Below are positions 8,289 through 17,299 of a stretch of 64,000 nt of DNA, one piece after another. The stretch is from Nitrospira sp. (GTDB taxonomy: Bacteria; Nitrospirota; Nitrospiria; Nitrospirales; Nitrospiraceae): the NCBI GenBank assembly GCA_005116955.1, contig SWDI01000005.1, forward strand, positions 776,683-840,682, given 5' to 3'. Positions within the stretch are counted from its first letter, which is position 1. Each line of letters starts with the position of its first letter. Under the pieces are notes generated by a model. That model saw nothing but the letters and a program-made list of their open reading frames with translations, had not been told where the DNA came from and searched no databases. The position numbers and the translations under genes are program-made.

Positions 8289-8716
8289 AGCAAGAAGGCA
8301 AGACATTGATGGAGCTCATGGTGGTCGTGGCGATTATAGGGATGGTCGCCACGATGGCCCTTCCCAGCTACTCGATCCTTAACTCGCGCACCCAGGTCCA
8401 TTGTACGACTGAAGAAATTGCTTCGGAACTGCGCCTTGCACGCCAGCTGGCGATGACCTATCGGGATCGCGTTCGAATCATCGTCGACCGGGAACAGCAG
8501 GCCCTTACTACTCAGTTCGTCAACAGCGGGACGACGCATCACATGTATCACTATGGAGGAAAGGGGATTGTGATCGAAGAGCCCAGCGCAGGGCCGGAAA
8601 TCCTCTTCCATCCAAGCGGACGTTCGGCCAGTGCCACGACGATTGAACTTCACAGCCTAGAAGGGCAGACCCGGCAGCTCACCGTGAGCATCATGGGCCG
8701 GGTGTCACTCCTATGA
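8285..8716 (+). CDS. Minor pilin, FimT/GspH type (first set)
   Basis: A 143-residue pseudopilin. The class III leader is very short (MKQEG) and is followed by K-T-L-M-E at mature positions 1-5 and a hydrophobic helix (LMVVVAIIGMVATMALPSY). Glu5 is present, but Lys replaces the usual Phe or Met at +1. The body resembles FimT/FimU/GspH initiators (ELRLARQLAMTYRDRV). It would be processed by PilD and sit at the pilus tip complex. It overlaps the next gene by ATGA and heads a four-gene operon. Confidence 0.83.
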   Translation: MKQEGKTLMELMVVVAIIGMVATMALPSYSILNSRTQVHCTTEEIASELRLARQLAMTYRDRVRIIVDREQQALTTQFVNSGTTHHMYHYGGKGIVIEEPSAGPEILFHPSGRSASATTIELHSLEGQTRQLTVSIMGRVSLL

Positions 8717-9198
8717 GACGAACAATGAATAATGATGGCTTCAGTCTGATCGAAGTGATGGTAGCAATGGTGATTGCAGGAGTTGCACTGATGGGTACTC
8801 TGGGCGCAGTGGAGGCGTCGTCCAGGTACATGCGACAGGGCGGCTTGAACAGTAAGGCGATCGAGTTGGCCCAGGCAAGATTGGAAACAAAACGTTCCTG
8901 TCGTTGGCAGTCCCTCCTGGATGATGACCTCGATCACGATGGCATTCCAGAAACGCTCATGGCCGATGATGGTCAAGGATCCGACATAACTGCGGGTGAT
9001 GGGGTATACACAGCCGGCTACGAGCGTGACGGGGTGACGGTCGTGTGGACGATTGAAGCTGAACGTCCGGGACCACTTCGTTCCGCCATCATGGTGAGGA
9101 TTCGAGCGGTCGCGTCCTATTCCGGCCTGAACGGGCATAAGAGAGAAGTGCAGGTGGCAACCATTCGAACCAATCCAAACTTTGTGGGGCAACGATGA
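8713..9198 (+). CDS. Minor pilin, PilV type (first set)
   Basis: A 161-residue prepilin with the cleavage and helix motif NDG/FSLIEVMVAMVIAGVALMG near residues 7-27 and Glu5 present. After the helix it has the PilV-like segment NSKAIELAQARLETKRSC. An aspartate-rich stretch, DDDLDHDGIPETL, could bind calcium. It starts within the stop of the preceding pilin and ends within the start of the next, so the three are coupled. Start at 8725 is also possible. Confidence 0.82.
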   Translation: MRRTMNNDGFSLIEVMVAMVIAGVALMGTLGAVEASSRYMRQGGLNSKAIELAQARLETKRSCRWQSLLDDDLDHDGIPETLMADDGQGSDITAGDGVYTAGYERDGVTVVWTIEAERPGPLRSAIMVRIRAVASYSGLNGHKREVQVATIRTNPNFVGQR

Positions 9199-9953
9199 AT
9201 CAAGGAGATATCACCAGATCGGGAAAGCGGCGCCGGCGCTCTATCGGCCTTCTATTCGACAAGCGCGGTGTGTGTCTGACCGAATTGATGGTCAGTTTGA
9301 CGGCCGGAGTGATCGTATTGGCCGCAGCGTTGAATGCCTTCAATGTTGCGCAGGTCCATGCGAGTAAACAGCAAAAGGACCTGAGACACCAGCAAGACCT
9401 CCGACTGGGGTTAGAAGTATTCGAACAAGAAGTCCGATTGGCGGTTGCCGAGTCGATCGTCTCCGCGACTCCAGATGAATTTCGTTTTCATGCCAATATC
9501 AGCGCCCATCGAACGATGACCACTGGTTCGGTTGTGCTGGGACAATCAGTTATTTCGGTGAAGGATGGCAGTGGATGGAGTGAGGGAAAGACCGTCATCA
9601 TTTGTAGCCAGCAGGCCTGCGAGTCGCATCGACTTTCCCGTTCTGGGCAGCAATACCAGCTGACTTTAACTGAGCCGGTGGCCTCGTCTTTTCCAGACGG
9701 TGCTTCTGTGGAAGTGACCAATCGGGTGGGCTATTACACCAAGCGAGATGAAAACGGAACGGTGAGGCTTATGCGGATGGTCGACGGAGGAGCGAATACG
9801 CTCATCGGAGATTTGGACGATCTACATTTTACGTACTGGGACGGATATGGGCATGTTACGAAGCAGCCATCGCTCGTGAAGCGAGTCGTGCTTGAAATCG
9901 AGTCGAATCATTCCCTGCATAAAGTGATGCGGGAAGTGAGCCTTCGATCATAG
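9195..9953 (+). CDS. Minor pilin, PilW type (first set)
   Basis: A 252-residue prepilin with a long basic leader (about 27 residues) ending KRG, then V-C-L-T-E with Glu5 and the hydrophobic helix LMVSLTAGVIVLAAALNAFN. The body is like PilW: QQKDLRHQQDLRLGLEVFEQEVRLA, then beta-rich sequence ending VVLEIESNHSLHKVMREVSLRS. It overlaps the upstream gene by ATGA. The unusual leader length is seen directly; the effect on processing is unknown. Confidence 0.8.
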   Translation: MNQGDITRSGKRRRRSIGLLFDKRGVCLTELMVSLTAGVIVLAAALNAFNVAQVHASKQQKDLRHQQDLRLGLEVFEQEVRLAVAESIVSATPDEFRFHANISAHRTMTTGSVVLGQSVISVKDGSGWSEGKTVIICSQQACESHRLSRSGQQYQLTLTEPVASSFPDGASVEVTNRVGYYTKRDENGTVRLMRMVDGGANTLIGDLDDLHFTYWDGYGHVTKQPSLVKRVVLEIESNHSLHKVMREVSLRS

Positions 9954-9963
9954 GAGTGAAGAC

Positions 9964-11430
9964 ATGTTCTATCGGACTATCAAAGACGGTCAGCAGGGGA
10001 TTGCGCTTTTGGGAGCGATGATTGTCGCGCTCATGCTTTCGCTGTTGGGTGCCACGCTTCTCAATCTCGCTGGACAAGAGGTCGTCAGTGCTGGGTTAGC
10101 AAACCAGGCATCGATTGCCCAACAACTTGCCGATGGGGCGGGTGAGTTGGTGGTGGCCTGGTTTCACAGTCCCCAGACAACGACGGACTTACCTCAGCTG
10201 TCGTCTCTTCGTGAAAAGAGACATCACGATAGGGAAGGAGCACCATCTTTCTTTGATGCGTCTGGCCGATCACAATTCGTGGGCACGGCGGATCAGCCGG
10301 ATATACGGTTACAGGCAGGCAATCCCGCAGATAACAGACTATTGAACGATCCTGAGACAGGGATATTTCGCACCATGACCCATCTAGGACATGTGGAAGA
10401 AGTCAAAGTCTATGGGCCGTCCAAGCCGGGCCTCCTGTGTACGATTGACGCTACGGTAGCAACAAATACCAATCCCCCGGTTCGGCAATCGATCCTCATG
10501 CAGATGGGCGCGCTGGACGTACCGCCGCTGAGAGCCGCTGTGCAGGTGGGCCAGCAGCTCGGCCGCTTCCAGGCAGGAAGTGAATCACCGGTCGCCGTGC
10601 ATTGGGGTGAGTTAAAGGTGGGGGGTGATCTGATACTCACGCAGCTGGATGATATCCCACTGAAGAGTGCGCTTGCTCCAGTCAGCGGGCGGACATATGA
10701 CGAAATGACGCTACGAGAAGATCGGTGGATGGAAGCGTGGATAGGCGGGACGGTTCAGGTGACACATGTAGCATCCGAACAGACTCCCAGTTTCCCTCAC
10801 AACCTTCATGTGAATCAGAATCCGATCCCGGGAGTTCGCCTTGATCAGTGGAACTATGAGCATCTCAAGCAAGTGGCAAAGAGATTCGGTCGCTATTTCG
10901 CCATTGATCGCGAAGGCCTTCTGTATACGCAAGGTATTGTCGAACCAGGACGTGGCATCTCTCCAGACGAGGTATTCCGATCACAAGGAAACGGTGATCA
11001 GCAGGGTCTGATCTTCATTGACACGCTCGATCAGACGGCCCCCCGCCTAGACAATCTTGGGATGGTCAGATTACAGGCTCCGTACTTTGAAGGCATGGCG
11101 GTTGTGCAAGGCCACGTTGTGATTGCTCCCAGTGGATCAGGACAATCCATCAAAGTCCTGAGTCCTCTGTCAGATCAGGGTACCGCTATCGCTCGGACAC
11201 CCGTTCAACTCTCGGGTGTGCATGTCAACGGGGTGCTCCACGCAAGCGGGGATATTACGATAGCCGGAAGAGTCCGAGTGTATGGAGCAGTGGCAGCAGG
11301 TGGGACGATTACCTCTGTCAGTTCAGGAAGCACACTGGAGGTGTGGTATGACCACGATTTCAGCCGAGGGCTCTATCGTGGATTGCCCGTGGTCTATCGT
11401 GCCCCTGGTACATGGATGACGCGATATTGA
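9964..11430 (+). CDS. Large PilX-like pilus assembly protein (first set)
   Basis: A 488-residue protein with an N-terminal QQG/IALLGAMIVALMLSLLGAT segment like PilX minor pilins, but with no glutamate at mature position 5. The rest is beta-rich and much longer than ordinary PilX (about 200 residues). It ends with a repeated-turn region (VNGVLHASGDITIAGRVRVYGAVAAGGTIT) suggestive of a beta-helix. It follows the PilW-type gene by 10 bases and closes the first minor pilin set. An adhesive or capping role is inference. Confidence 0.65.
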   Translation: MFYRTIKDGQQGIALLGAMIVALMLSLLGATLLNLAGQEVVSAGLANQASIAQQLADGAGELVVAWFHSPQTTTDLPQLSSLREKRHHDREGAPSFFDASGRSQFVGTADQPDIRLQAGNPADNRLLNDPETGIFRTMTHLGHVEEVKVYGPSKPGLLCTIDATVATNTNPPVRQSILMQMGALDVPPLRAAVQVGQQLGRFQAGSESPVAVHWGELKVGGDLILTQLDDIPLKSALAPVSGRTYDEMTLREDRWMEAWIGGTVQVTHVASEQTPSFPHNLHVNQNPIPGVRLDQWNYEHLKQVAKRFGRYFAIDREGLLYTQGIVEPGRGISPDEVFRSQGNGDQQGLIFIDTLDQTAPRLDNLGMVRLQAPYFEGMAVVQGHVVIAPSGSGQSIKVLSPLSDQGTAIARTPVQLSGVHVNGVLHASGDITIAGRVRVYGAVAAGGTITSVSSGSTLEVWYDHDFSRGLYRGLPVVYRAPGTWMTRY

Positions 11431-11517
11431 GCTGTAGACGAAGCTCGAGTGCTATTAGTGAGAAAGACCGAGACATAAAAACAACTTCTTATTGTCGATG
11501 TGAAAGGATGAGATAGA

Positions 11518-13344
11518 ATGATCACGCAAAGCGTTGCAACTTATCAGAAACGGCAGGTCCTCTCAGTTGCCAGTCTAAAGAAGCCGTCGATGCCCAAACA
11601 ACCTCGCAAGATGACGATGGGGCGTAGTCTCTTAGACTGTATCGCCTATCGTGGGCTCATCAAGCAGGCGGACCTCGATGTCGCAATAGAAGAATCTCTA
11701 TCACGGGAAATTGATCTGGAAACCCTCTTACTCGATAAGTACCGCGTGCCGAGGTCTGCCCTCGGGTCAGCGCTCAGCGAATTCTACCAATGCCCCTACG
11801 TTTCCTATGATGAGCGCACCATCATCGACCCAGATCTCTTGAAAAATCTCAGTTGCGATTATCTTAGACGAAGCTCTTGGATTCCCTTGAAGCGACAGGG
11901 GACGGTCCTCGATATTCTCATCAATGATCCGCATAATCTGGAGCAAGGGCTCGATATCCGACGTGCGTTCCCTGGCACGACGGTACGCTTCTCAGTCGGG
12001 CTTCGGCGGGATATCGAACAATATCTCCTTGTTGCAACAGGGCAAGCCAATGGGGGATCGATCACCGAGATTCTGGGAGAACTCGTCGATGAAGCGGGCG
12101 TCGAACGAAACGGCGAGGCTGAGTCCAGAGAGATCGATGAAAACGATTCAGCCATCGTGCGCCTCGCGAACCAGGTGATTGCCGAGGCCTATCGATTAGA
12201 GGCCTCTGACGTCCATATAGAACCCTATTCGGATCGCAAGGAAACGGCGGTACGGTTCCGTGTCGATGGAACCTGTTTTACCTATATGCGGATTCCTGCC
12301 GTCTATCGGCGTGCCATTGTGTCGCGGCTGAAGATCATGGCCAACCTCGATATATCCGAGCGACGGAAACCCCAGGATGGGAAAATCCGCTACAAATTAG
12401 CGAAGGATCGTGAAATCGAATTGCGGGTAGCCACATTACCTACCGCAGGCAACAATGAAGACGTGGTCCTGCGTCTTCTCACGGCAAAGGACACCATGCC
12501 CTTAGAGGCCATGGACTTTTCTAAGGACCTTCTGCACGCCGTCAAAGGACTGTCCGAACGTCCGCATGGGATTATCCTCTGTGTGGGGCCGACTGGCTCC
12601 GGAAAGACCACCACGCTGCACGCCGTCCTGAAACACATCAACACCGATGAGCGAAAGATTTGGACGGCAGAGGATCCCATCGAGATTACACAGGAAGGTT
12701 TGAGGCAGGTTCAGGTGCATCCGAAAATCGGGTTTACCTTTGCCACGGCGATGCGCGCATTTCTTCGAGCTGACCCGGACGTGATTATGATCGGGGAAAT
12801 GCGCGACAAAGAAACAGCCGATATCGCGATCGAAGCGTCGCTCACCGGCCATTTGGTGATGAGCACGCTCCATACCAATAGCGCAGTCGAAACAGTCACT
12901 CGATTGTTGGACATGGGTTGCGACTCGTTCAATTTTGCCGACGCGATGTTGGGAGTGTTGGCCATGCGCCTCTGCAAACGCATTTGTTCTCACTGCAAAG
13001 AAACCTACCACCCGACTCAGCAAGAGTATGACGAACTCGTGCAAGGCTATGGAGCGCGATACTGGGAAAAGCTCGGAGTGACCTACACGGAAGACTGGAC
13101 CCTCTCTCGTGGACGTGGGTGCGAGATTTGTAATCACAGCGGGTTTAAGGGACGAGTGGCACTGCACGAGCTTCTGGTTGGATCTGAAGATATCAAGAAT
13201 CTGATCCAGGCCAAAGCGAGGACAGCCGAAATTCTCAGCATGGCAATGCGAGATGGAATGGTCACCTTGTTGCAGAATGGGATCCAGAAGGTGCTGAAAG
13301 GTCTAACGACCTATCGGCAAGTCCGAGCTGTTGCGATAAAGTAG
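11518..13344 (+). CDS. pilB: Type IV pilus assembly ATPase PilB / GspE family
   Basis: This hexameric cytoplasmic ATPase drives pilus extension or pseudopilus assembly. The N-terminal region (about residues 35-190) is a MshEN/GspE-N-like domain, in some relatives a c-di-GMP sensor. The core has Walker A GPTGSGKT at 357-364, then the Asp box, Walker B region (RADPDVIMIGEMRD) and His box (GHLVMSTLHTN). The zinc-binding four-cysteine motif CKRICSHC ... CEICNHSG separates PilB/GspE from PilT retraction ATPases. At 608 residues it is slightly long. It stands alone between two minor pilin sets, with GAAAGGATGAG before its start. No pilC, pilT or secretin gene is in the window. Confidence 0.92.
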   Translation: MITQSVATYQKRQVLSVASLKKPSMPKQPRKMTMGRSLLDCIAYRGLIKQADLDVAIEESLSREIDLETLLLDKYRVPRSALGSALSEFYQCPYVSYDERTIIDPDLLKNLSCDYLRRSSWIPLKRQGTVLDILINDPHNLEQGLDIRRAFPGTTVRFSVGLRRDIEQYLLVATGQANGGSITEILGELVDEAGVERNGEAESREIDENDSAIVRLANQVIAEAYRLEASDVHIEPYSDRKETAVRFRVDGTCFTYMRIPAVYRRAIVSRLKIMANLDISERRKPQDGKIRYKLAKDREIELRVATLPTAGNNEDVVLRLLTAKDTMPLEAMDFSKDLLHAVKGLSERPHGIILCVGPTGSGKTTTLHAVLKHINTDERKIWTAEDPIEITQEGLRQVQVHPKIGFTFATAMRAFLRADPDVIMIGEMRDKETADIAIEASLTGHLVMSTLHTNSAVETVTRLLDMGCDSFNFADAMLGVLAMRLCKRICSHCKETYHPTQQEYDELVQGYGARYWEKLGVTYTEDWTLSRGRGCEICNHSGFKGRVALHELLVGSEDIKNLIQAKARTAEILSMAMRDGMVTLLQNGIQKVLKGLTTYRQVRAVAIK

Positions 13345-13378
13345 CTTTGTGAGAAGAGAAGCGACCAGTTGAACCTGC

Positions 13379-13699
13379 TTAGGGGGTTTGCTCCAACAAG
13401 AGGGAAAACGCTTTCAGTTTCATGAGCATATCGGGTCGAACGCGGATGAATTCCAGCCCACATCGGTGACCGGAAACCCAGCGAACTCCAGCCAATTCGA
13501 TCGTAGCCGGCCCCTCGCCGTTTACAAGCTCGATATCAAGCGTAATGTAAGTTGAGACCGATGGAAGGTGCTCCGTCGTGATGGCACACCCCTGCGCCGA
13601 AAGGTTTAAGACAATTCCGTCCGACGTGACTTCATTGCTGCACAATTTACAAGGAAGCTGGATGGCAAACCGTTGGGCCTTGCGGGACTCTTGTTTCAT
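13379..13699 (-). CDS. PilZ-domain c-di-GMP-binding protein
   Basis: A 106-residue single-domain PilZ protein. Both binding motifs are intact: RxxxR (RKAQRF, residues 6-11) and NxSxxG (NLSAQG, about residues 33-38). It would bind cyclic di-GMP and switch a partner, plausibly in pilus or biofilm control given that it lies beside pilB. An AAGGA ribosome binding site lies six bases before the ATG. It is the only minus-strand gene inside the pilus region. Confidence 0.88.
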   Translation of the reverse strand: MKQESRKAQRFAIQLPCKLCSNEVTSDGIVLNLSAQGCAITTEHLPSVSTYITLDIELVNGEGPATIELAGVRWVSGHRCGLEFIRVRPDMLMKLKAFSLLLEQTP

Positions 13700-13791
13700 A
13701 CAATTCCTTCACACCTCTGCAGATTGAATCCTACCCGATCCTCCACCTGTTGTCCTAACTCTCTATCATCTGTAGGAACGATTACTCGCAT
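13696..13791 (-). CDS. Possible leader ORF before the PilZ gene
   Basis: A 31-codon frame on the minus strand whose TGA overlaps the PilZ gene ATG (ATGA). The frame stays open upstream to about 13910, and the peptide composition (RVIVPTDDRELGQQVEDRV) looks protein-like. There is no good Shine-Dalgarno, so coding is doubtful; it could instead be the tail of a slightly longer hypothetical gene with a GTG start. Confidence 0.3.
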   Translation of the reverse strand: MRVIVPTDDRELGQQVEDRVGFNLQRCEGIV

Positions 13792-13984
13792 AATTCCAAT
13801 GCTGGATCGCCATCCCACGGACAAAACCTGCACACCGTCCTGGGCGAAAATTGTCGTACGTTGACGCACAAAATGACCAAATTTGGCTGGTTCTATCAGG
13901 GAATGTAGTCAACACAATCAAGAGGTTATATGGGGAGAACGTCTTGCTGAGAGCGGCATGCCCCTTGCTGCATCAGGGGATGCC

Positions 13985-14545
13985 ATGGTGCAACCTACAA
14001 TAGCGTCAAATCGAGGACGGTGGGGGCAGAGCGGATATACGCTCTTGGAATTGATGATTGTTGTCGCGATCATCGGAGTGATCGCGGGTATTGGAGGAGT
14101 TAATTTCGGAGTGTGGAAATCTCGCGCGGACTTGAAGGAAGCGATTCAGCTTGTCAAGAACGAATTGGCTGTCGCACGCATGATATCGATGAGCCGAAAT
14201 GTCCCTGTCACCACGAATATCGCAGTCGTTCCTACGCTGGTCACAGTAACGACCATCAATACGAATACATTGGCGGTACTTTCTACAACATCGAGCAAGA
14301 TCTCACGCATCACTGGCATCACCAATCAAATAGCAGGCGTGCCTGCCGCGCCGGTCTTTGCAGCAGCCCCGGTTGCCACGGTCCAGTTCAATGCAATGGG
14401 ATTTCGAGTCGGAGGAAACGTGCCGTTATCCCAAAATCAAGTTATTGGTCTTGTCAATGACGCGGGGACCACCTATGCCATCCGCATCAATCCGCGCGGT
14501 GTGGTGGACTGGTGTCCAAGCCAATTCTGCATGGGGACTCGTTAG
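13985..14545 (+). CDS. Minor pilin, FimT/GspH type (second set)
   Basis: A 186-residue prepilin with leader ending GQSG, then Y-T-L-L-E (Glu5) and a classic hydrophobic helix LMIVVAIIGVIAGIGGVNF. The remainder is GspH/FimU-like (KEAIQLVKNELAVARMISMSRN). It ends with two cysteines (WCPSQFC) that may form a disulfide loop as in many pilins. I chose the ATG at 13985, with AGGGGA upstream, over the TTG at 13883, because it gives a normal leader of about 17 residues. It begins the second minor pilin set. Confidence 0.82.
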   Translation: MVQPTIASNRGRWGQSGYTLLELMIVVAIIGVIAGIGGVNFGVWKSRADLKEAIQLVKNELAVARMISMSRNVPVTTNIAVVPTLVTVTTINTNTLAVLSTTSSKISRITGITNQIAGVPAAPVFAAAPVATVQFNAMGFRVGGNVPLSQNQVIGLVNDAGTTYAIRINPRGVVDWCPSQFCMGTR

Positions 14546-14557
14546 CTGGAAGGGATC

Positions 14558-15058
14558 ATGAAGATAGGACGAACCGAATCGGGGTTCACGCTACTGGAAG
14601 GCATGATTGCCACCGTGATCTTATCAGTTGGCGTGATCGCTATGGGCGCGATGCAAGGGATTGCCATCACGCGCAACGTCGATTCGACGGAGCTCACGCT
14701 CGCAACCAATATGGCTTCAGAAATGCTCGAGCGGATCCAGTTCAACCGTCGGAACGTCACGGTCTATGCCGGCATAGATACCAACAATCCCTGTGTCCTT
14801 CCTCCGATCCAAACAATGGCGCAGGGAGATTGTGTCCAGTGGCAAGCCATGATGACGAACCAAGGAGCCTCAGGGATCAGTCAGGCATCGGTGCTGACTG
14901 GGGTGCGAGGGGTCGTGACCGTCAATCCTGTCGTGACCAATCCACCGCTGAATCAGAGCAGAGTGAATGTCGTCATCACGTGGACTGGGCGAAATATGGG
15001 CACGACGGCAGCGGCCCCACGGAGAGTGATGTTGGATACCACCATAGCACCGGAGTGA
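14558..15058 (+). CDS. Minor pilin, PilV type (second set)
   Basis: A 166-residue prepilin with short leader MKIGRTESG, then F-T-L-L-E-G and the helix MIATVILSVGVIAMGAMQG. The body has the PilV features MASEMLERIQFNRRN and a WQAMMTNQG region, ending in a beta-strand (RVMLDTTIAPE). It lies 12 bases after the FimT-type gene and 18 before the PilW-type gene. Confidence 0.85.
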   Translation: MKIGRTESGFTLLEGMIATVILSVGVIAMGAMQGIAITRNVDSTELTLATNMASEMLERIQFNRRNVTVYAGIDTNNPCVLPPIQTMAQGDCVQWQAMMTNQGASGISQASVLTGVRGVVTVNPVVTNPPLNQSRVNVVITWTGRNMGTTAAAPRRVMLDTTIAPE

Positions 15059-15076
15059 AGGGATAGTCGGCAAAAC

Positions 15077-16213
15077 ATGGAAAAGTCTAAGCTCCAGACG
15101 AGCAATCAAGACGGGATGACGTTGGTCGAGCTGATGTTTGCCGGAACCATTGCGGTGGGTATCGTGGCCGCTGGGCTTGCCGTGGTGACGTCATTTGAAC
15201 GGTCCAATGCCACCACAGGGCAAACGGGAGAAACGCAGCAGAACGTGCGAAACGCCATGGAAATGATTGCTCGAGATATCAGACAGGCAGGATTCGGATC
15301 GATAGGAGCAGTGGGCAATTGTCCAACAGCCATTGTCCCTCAGGACAATGCCTTCGCTGGGCCTGACACAGGTCCGGATCGTATCAGCCTGGTCGTGCCG
15401 CTTGGAAATCCAGTGGGGACAGCGACCAGACCGGCCTGGGTACTACAAGCCCCAATCGGCCCTGGCTACAATTCATTTACGCTCTCGTTCCTTCAGGCCG
15501 TGACAGATATGACTACTGAATGGGGCGGAGGCACTTTGGTAGGAGCCACGGTGAGTGTGGCAGGGAGCTCAACCGCCACGGTCACCGCAGTCGGTGGCTC
15601 TACGATCAACATCACGCCGGTTCCAGCTCCAGTGGCTTTTGGCGCGAACGCGCCGGTGTATCTCCTCCAATGCATCACCTACCAAATCATTCCACCGCCA
15701 GATGCGAATGGGCTCTGTGACGGTCGTTCCCCATGTTTGGTACGGGGCGTGGGTACAGGGGGCTTGGATTGTAATACGCCAAATAGTCGCTGCCTGTCCA
15801 TTGCCGATGAAATCGAAGACATGCAATTTACCTACGCCTGCGACGGGTGCTTTCTGGCGCTGAATGGCGGCATTCCTGACGGCATCATTGATAATCAGGT
15901 CGGGAGTGCCGCTGGGTTTGATCAGCTAGATTTTGTAAGTAATAACGCATGGAATCTTGCGCCCATGACGCCGGACAAGATCAGTTTAGTGCAAGCCAGC
16001 ATCGTCGGGCGCGAACGCTTTGTAGATCAAGGAGTGGGAGAAGGGATCGTGGCCGGCCGTGTCGTGCAAGCTCAACCATTGCAAGTGTCAGATCACAACC
16101 ATGGCGCCGGGCTCTTTGCGGCCGGTGATTTCGCAGGGCTTAATCCACCCTATACGTCGACCAGACGGCGCATGTTCGTTCGAACGATAGAGGTACGCAA
16201 TCCAGGGCGATAG
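15077..16213 (+). CDS. Minor pilin, PilW type (second set)
   Basis: A 378-residue prepilin with leader ending NQDG, then M-T-L-V-E (Glu5) and helix LMFAGTIAVGIVAAGLAVV. The conserved PilW segment QQNVRNAMEMIARDIRQAGFG follows. Several cysteine pairs (QCITYQI, CDGRSPC, CACDGC-like) suggest disulfides. PilW is part of the priming complex that PilY1 joins, and pilY1 lies three genes downstream. Confidence 0.85.
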   Translation: MEKSKLQTSNQDGMTLVELMFAGTIAVGIVAAGLAVVTSFERSNATTGQTGETQQNVRNAMEMIARDIRQAGFGSIGAVGNCPTAIVPQDNAFAGPDTGPDRISLVVPLGNPVGTATRPAWVLQAPIGPGYNSFTLSFLQAVTDMTTEWGGGTLVGATVSVAGSSTATVTAVGGSTINITPVPAPVAFGANAPVYLLQCITYQIIPPPDANGLCDGRSPCLVRGVGTGGLDCNTPNSRCLSIADEIEDMQFTYACDGCFLALNGGIPDGIIDNQVGSAAGFDQLDFVSNNAWNLAPMTPDKISLVQASIVGRERFVDQGVGEGIVAGRVVQAQPLQVSDHNHGAGLFAAGDFAGLNPPYTSTRRRMFVRTIEVRNPGR

Positions 16214-16233
16214 TGATGCGAAGGAGATATAGC

Positions 16234-16872
16234 GTGGGAACAATAGGCTCAAAACCAAGACGGCACGGAGTGTTGAATAATGAGCGAGGCTTTGCTCTCT
16301 TTGGTGTGTTTCTGACCATCCTCATGATGACGGCGCTTGGGATTGGTGCGATGACGATGACGGGACTGGAGAATCGCATGGCTGGATCTGCCAATTCTAC
16401 GGATGCTGCGGCGGCAGCGGCTGAGTCCTGCATAGGGACTGGCGTCAACGTGATTATGCAGACCTTGCAGGAACGGCAAGTCCCTCTCAGCTATGTCGGG
16501 GCTGGGCCTGCGGCTGTGATTCCCGCAAACGCCGAAGGCGCGATCGCGCCTACCCTCACGCAAGAAATCATGGGGCAAGCGAACAATAACGCAGACGTCG
16601 CTGGTGCGGCTCCCGATATTCAGATGACTGCCGGGCCTTTTGCGGTTGTTGGCGACATCGATCGCCTCTACTTCAAGAACAAGGTCGGTGGATCGCTACA
16701 GTTCGCGGCTGGGTATGAGGGTGCCGCTCAGGGGGCTGCCGGCGGCGGCGGAGAAGCCATCTATCAAATCGATTGCACGGCCACACTGACGGCGACTGGT
16801 GCGATGAGTCGGATTCAGGCGGTTTTTGCCTGTGTCAGTGCAGGGGGCGAAAGCTGTCAGCGGAAGATCTAA
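16234..16872 (+). CDS. Minor pilin, PilX type (second set)
   Basis: A 212-residue protein with ERG/FALFGVFLTILMMTALGIGAM near residues 18-38. As in PilX proteins, glutamate is absent at position 5 of the mature form; the segment MTGLENRMAGSANSTDAAAAAAESC is the family hallmark. I chose the GTG at 16234, which has AAGGAGAT six bases upstream, over the GTG at 16213 that overlaps the PilW-type stop. Confidence 0.8.
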   Translation: MGTIGSKPRRHGVLNNERGFALFGVFLTILMMTALGIGAMTMTGLENRMAGSANSTDAAAAAAESCIGTGVNVIMQTLQERQVPLSYVGAGPAAVIPANAEGAIAPTLTQEIMGQANNNADVAGAAPDIQMTAGPFAVVGDIDRLYFKNKVGGSLQFAAGYEGAAQGAAGGGGEAIYQIDCTATLTATGAMSRIQAVFACVSAGGESCQRKI

Positions 16873-16883
16873 GGGAGGCATCA

Positions 16884-17246
16884 ATGTTATACGCGTGGTC
16901 ACATCGGAACATGCAAGCATTGAGACCATATCTGTTCGCAAGTTATTTACCGGCTCTGTTTCTTGTCGGTGGTGCAGGAGTTGTCCCTTTGGTAACCGTC
17001 TCTCAGGTGCTGGCCCATGAGGACAAGAATCTCTATGCGAATTTCAAGGCAGGCGAAGTGACGGGCATCCAAGGGGCTGGGATACAAATCAACAACACGC
17101 ATTACCCAATCCTCTCAGCGGCCACGATCACAGACCAGTATGAAAATCCCGTGAGCTTGAAGGATATCTCTCATGGGGAGAGGGTGCTCTTCCATCTCGA
17201 TCAGAAGGGACGCATTGATCGGCTCGTCCTGTGGGTTCCAAGCTAA
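16884..17246 (+). CDS. Small exported protein between pilX- and pilY1-type genes
   Basis: A 120-residue protein with an N-terminal hydrophobic segment (LFASYLPALFLVGGAGVVPLV, about residues 17-37) followed by AHED, a plausible signal peptide and cleavage site. The rest forms a small beta-rich domain (VTGIQGAGIQINNTHYPI ... GERVLFHLDQKGRIDRLV). Its place in the operon recalls small accessory genes such as pilY2, but I do not claim homology. A strong AGGGAGG ribosome binding site precedes the ATG at 16884. Confidence 0.7.
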   Translation: MLYAWSHRNMQALRPYLFASYLPALFLVGGAGVVPLVTVSQVLAHEDKNLYANFKAGEVTGIQGAGIQINNTHYPILSAATITDQYENPVSLKDISHGERVLFHLDQKGRIDRLVLWVPS

Positions 17247-17299
17247 GCGGACAAACCGAGCACGATCGAGGAAGTTTTGAGGGTAAGGAGGGAATTATC

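Noticed and set aside
12502-13167. A 221-residue minus-strand frame within pilB
   Set aside because: It lies opposite conserved ATPase motifs and has a random composition.
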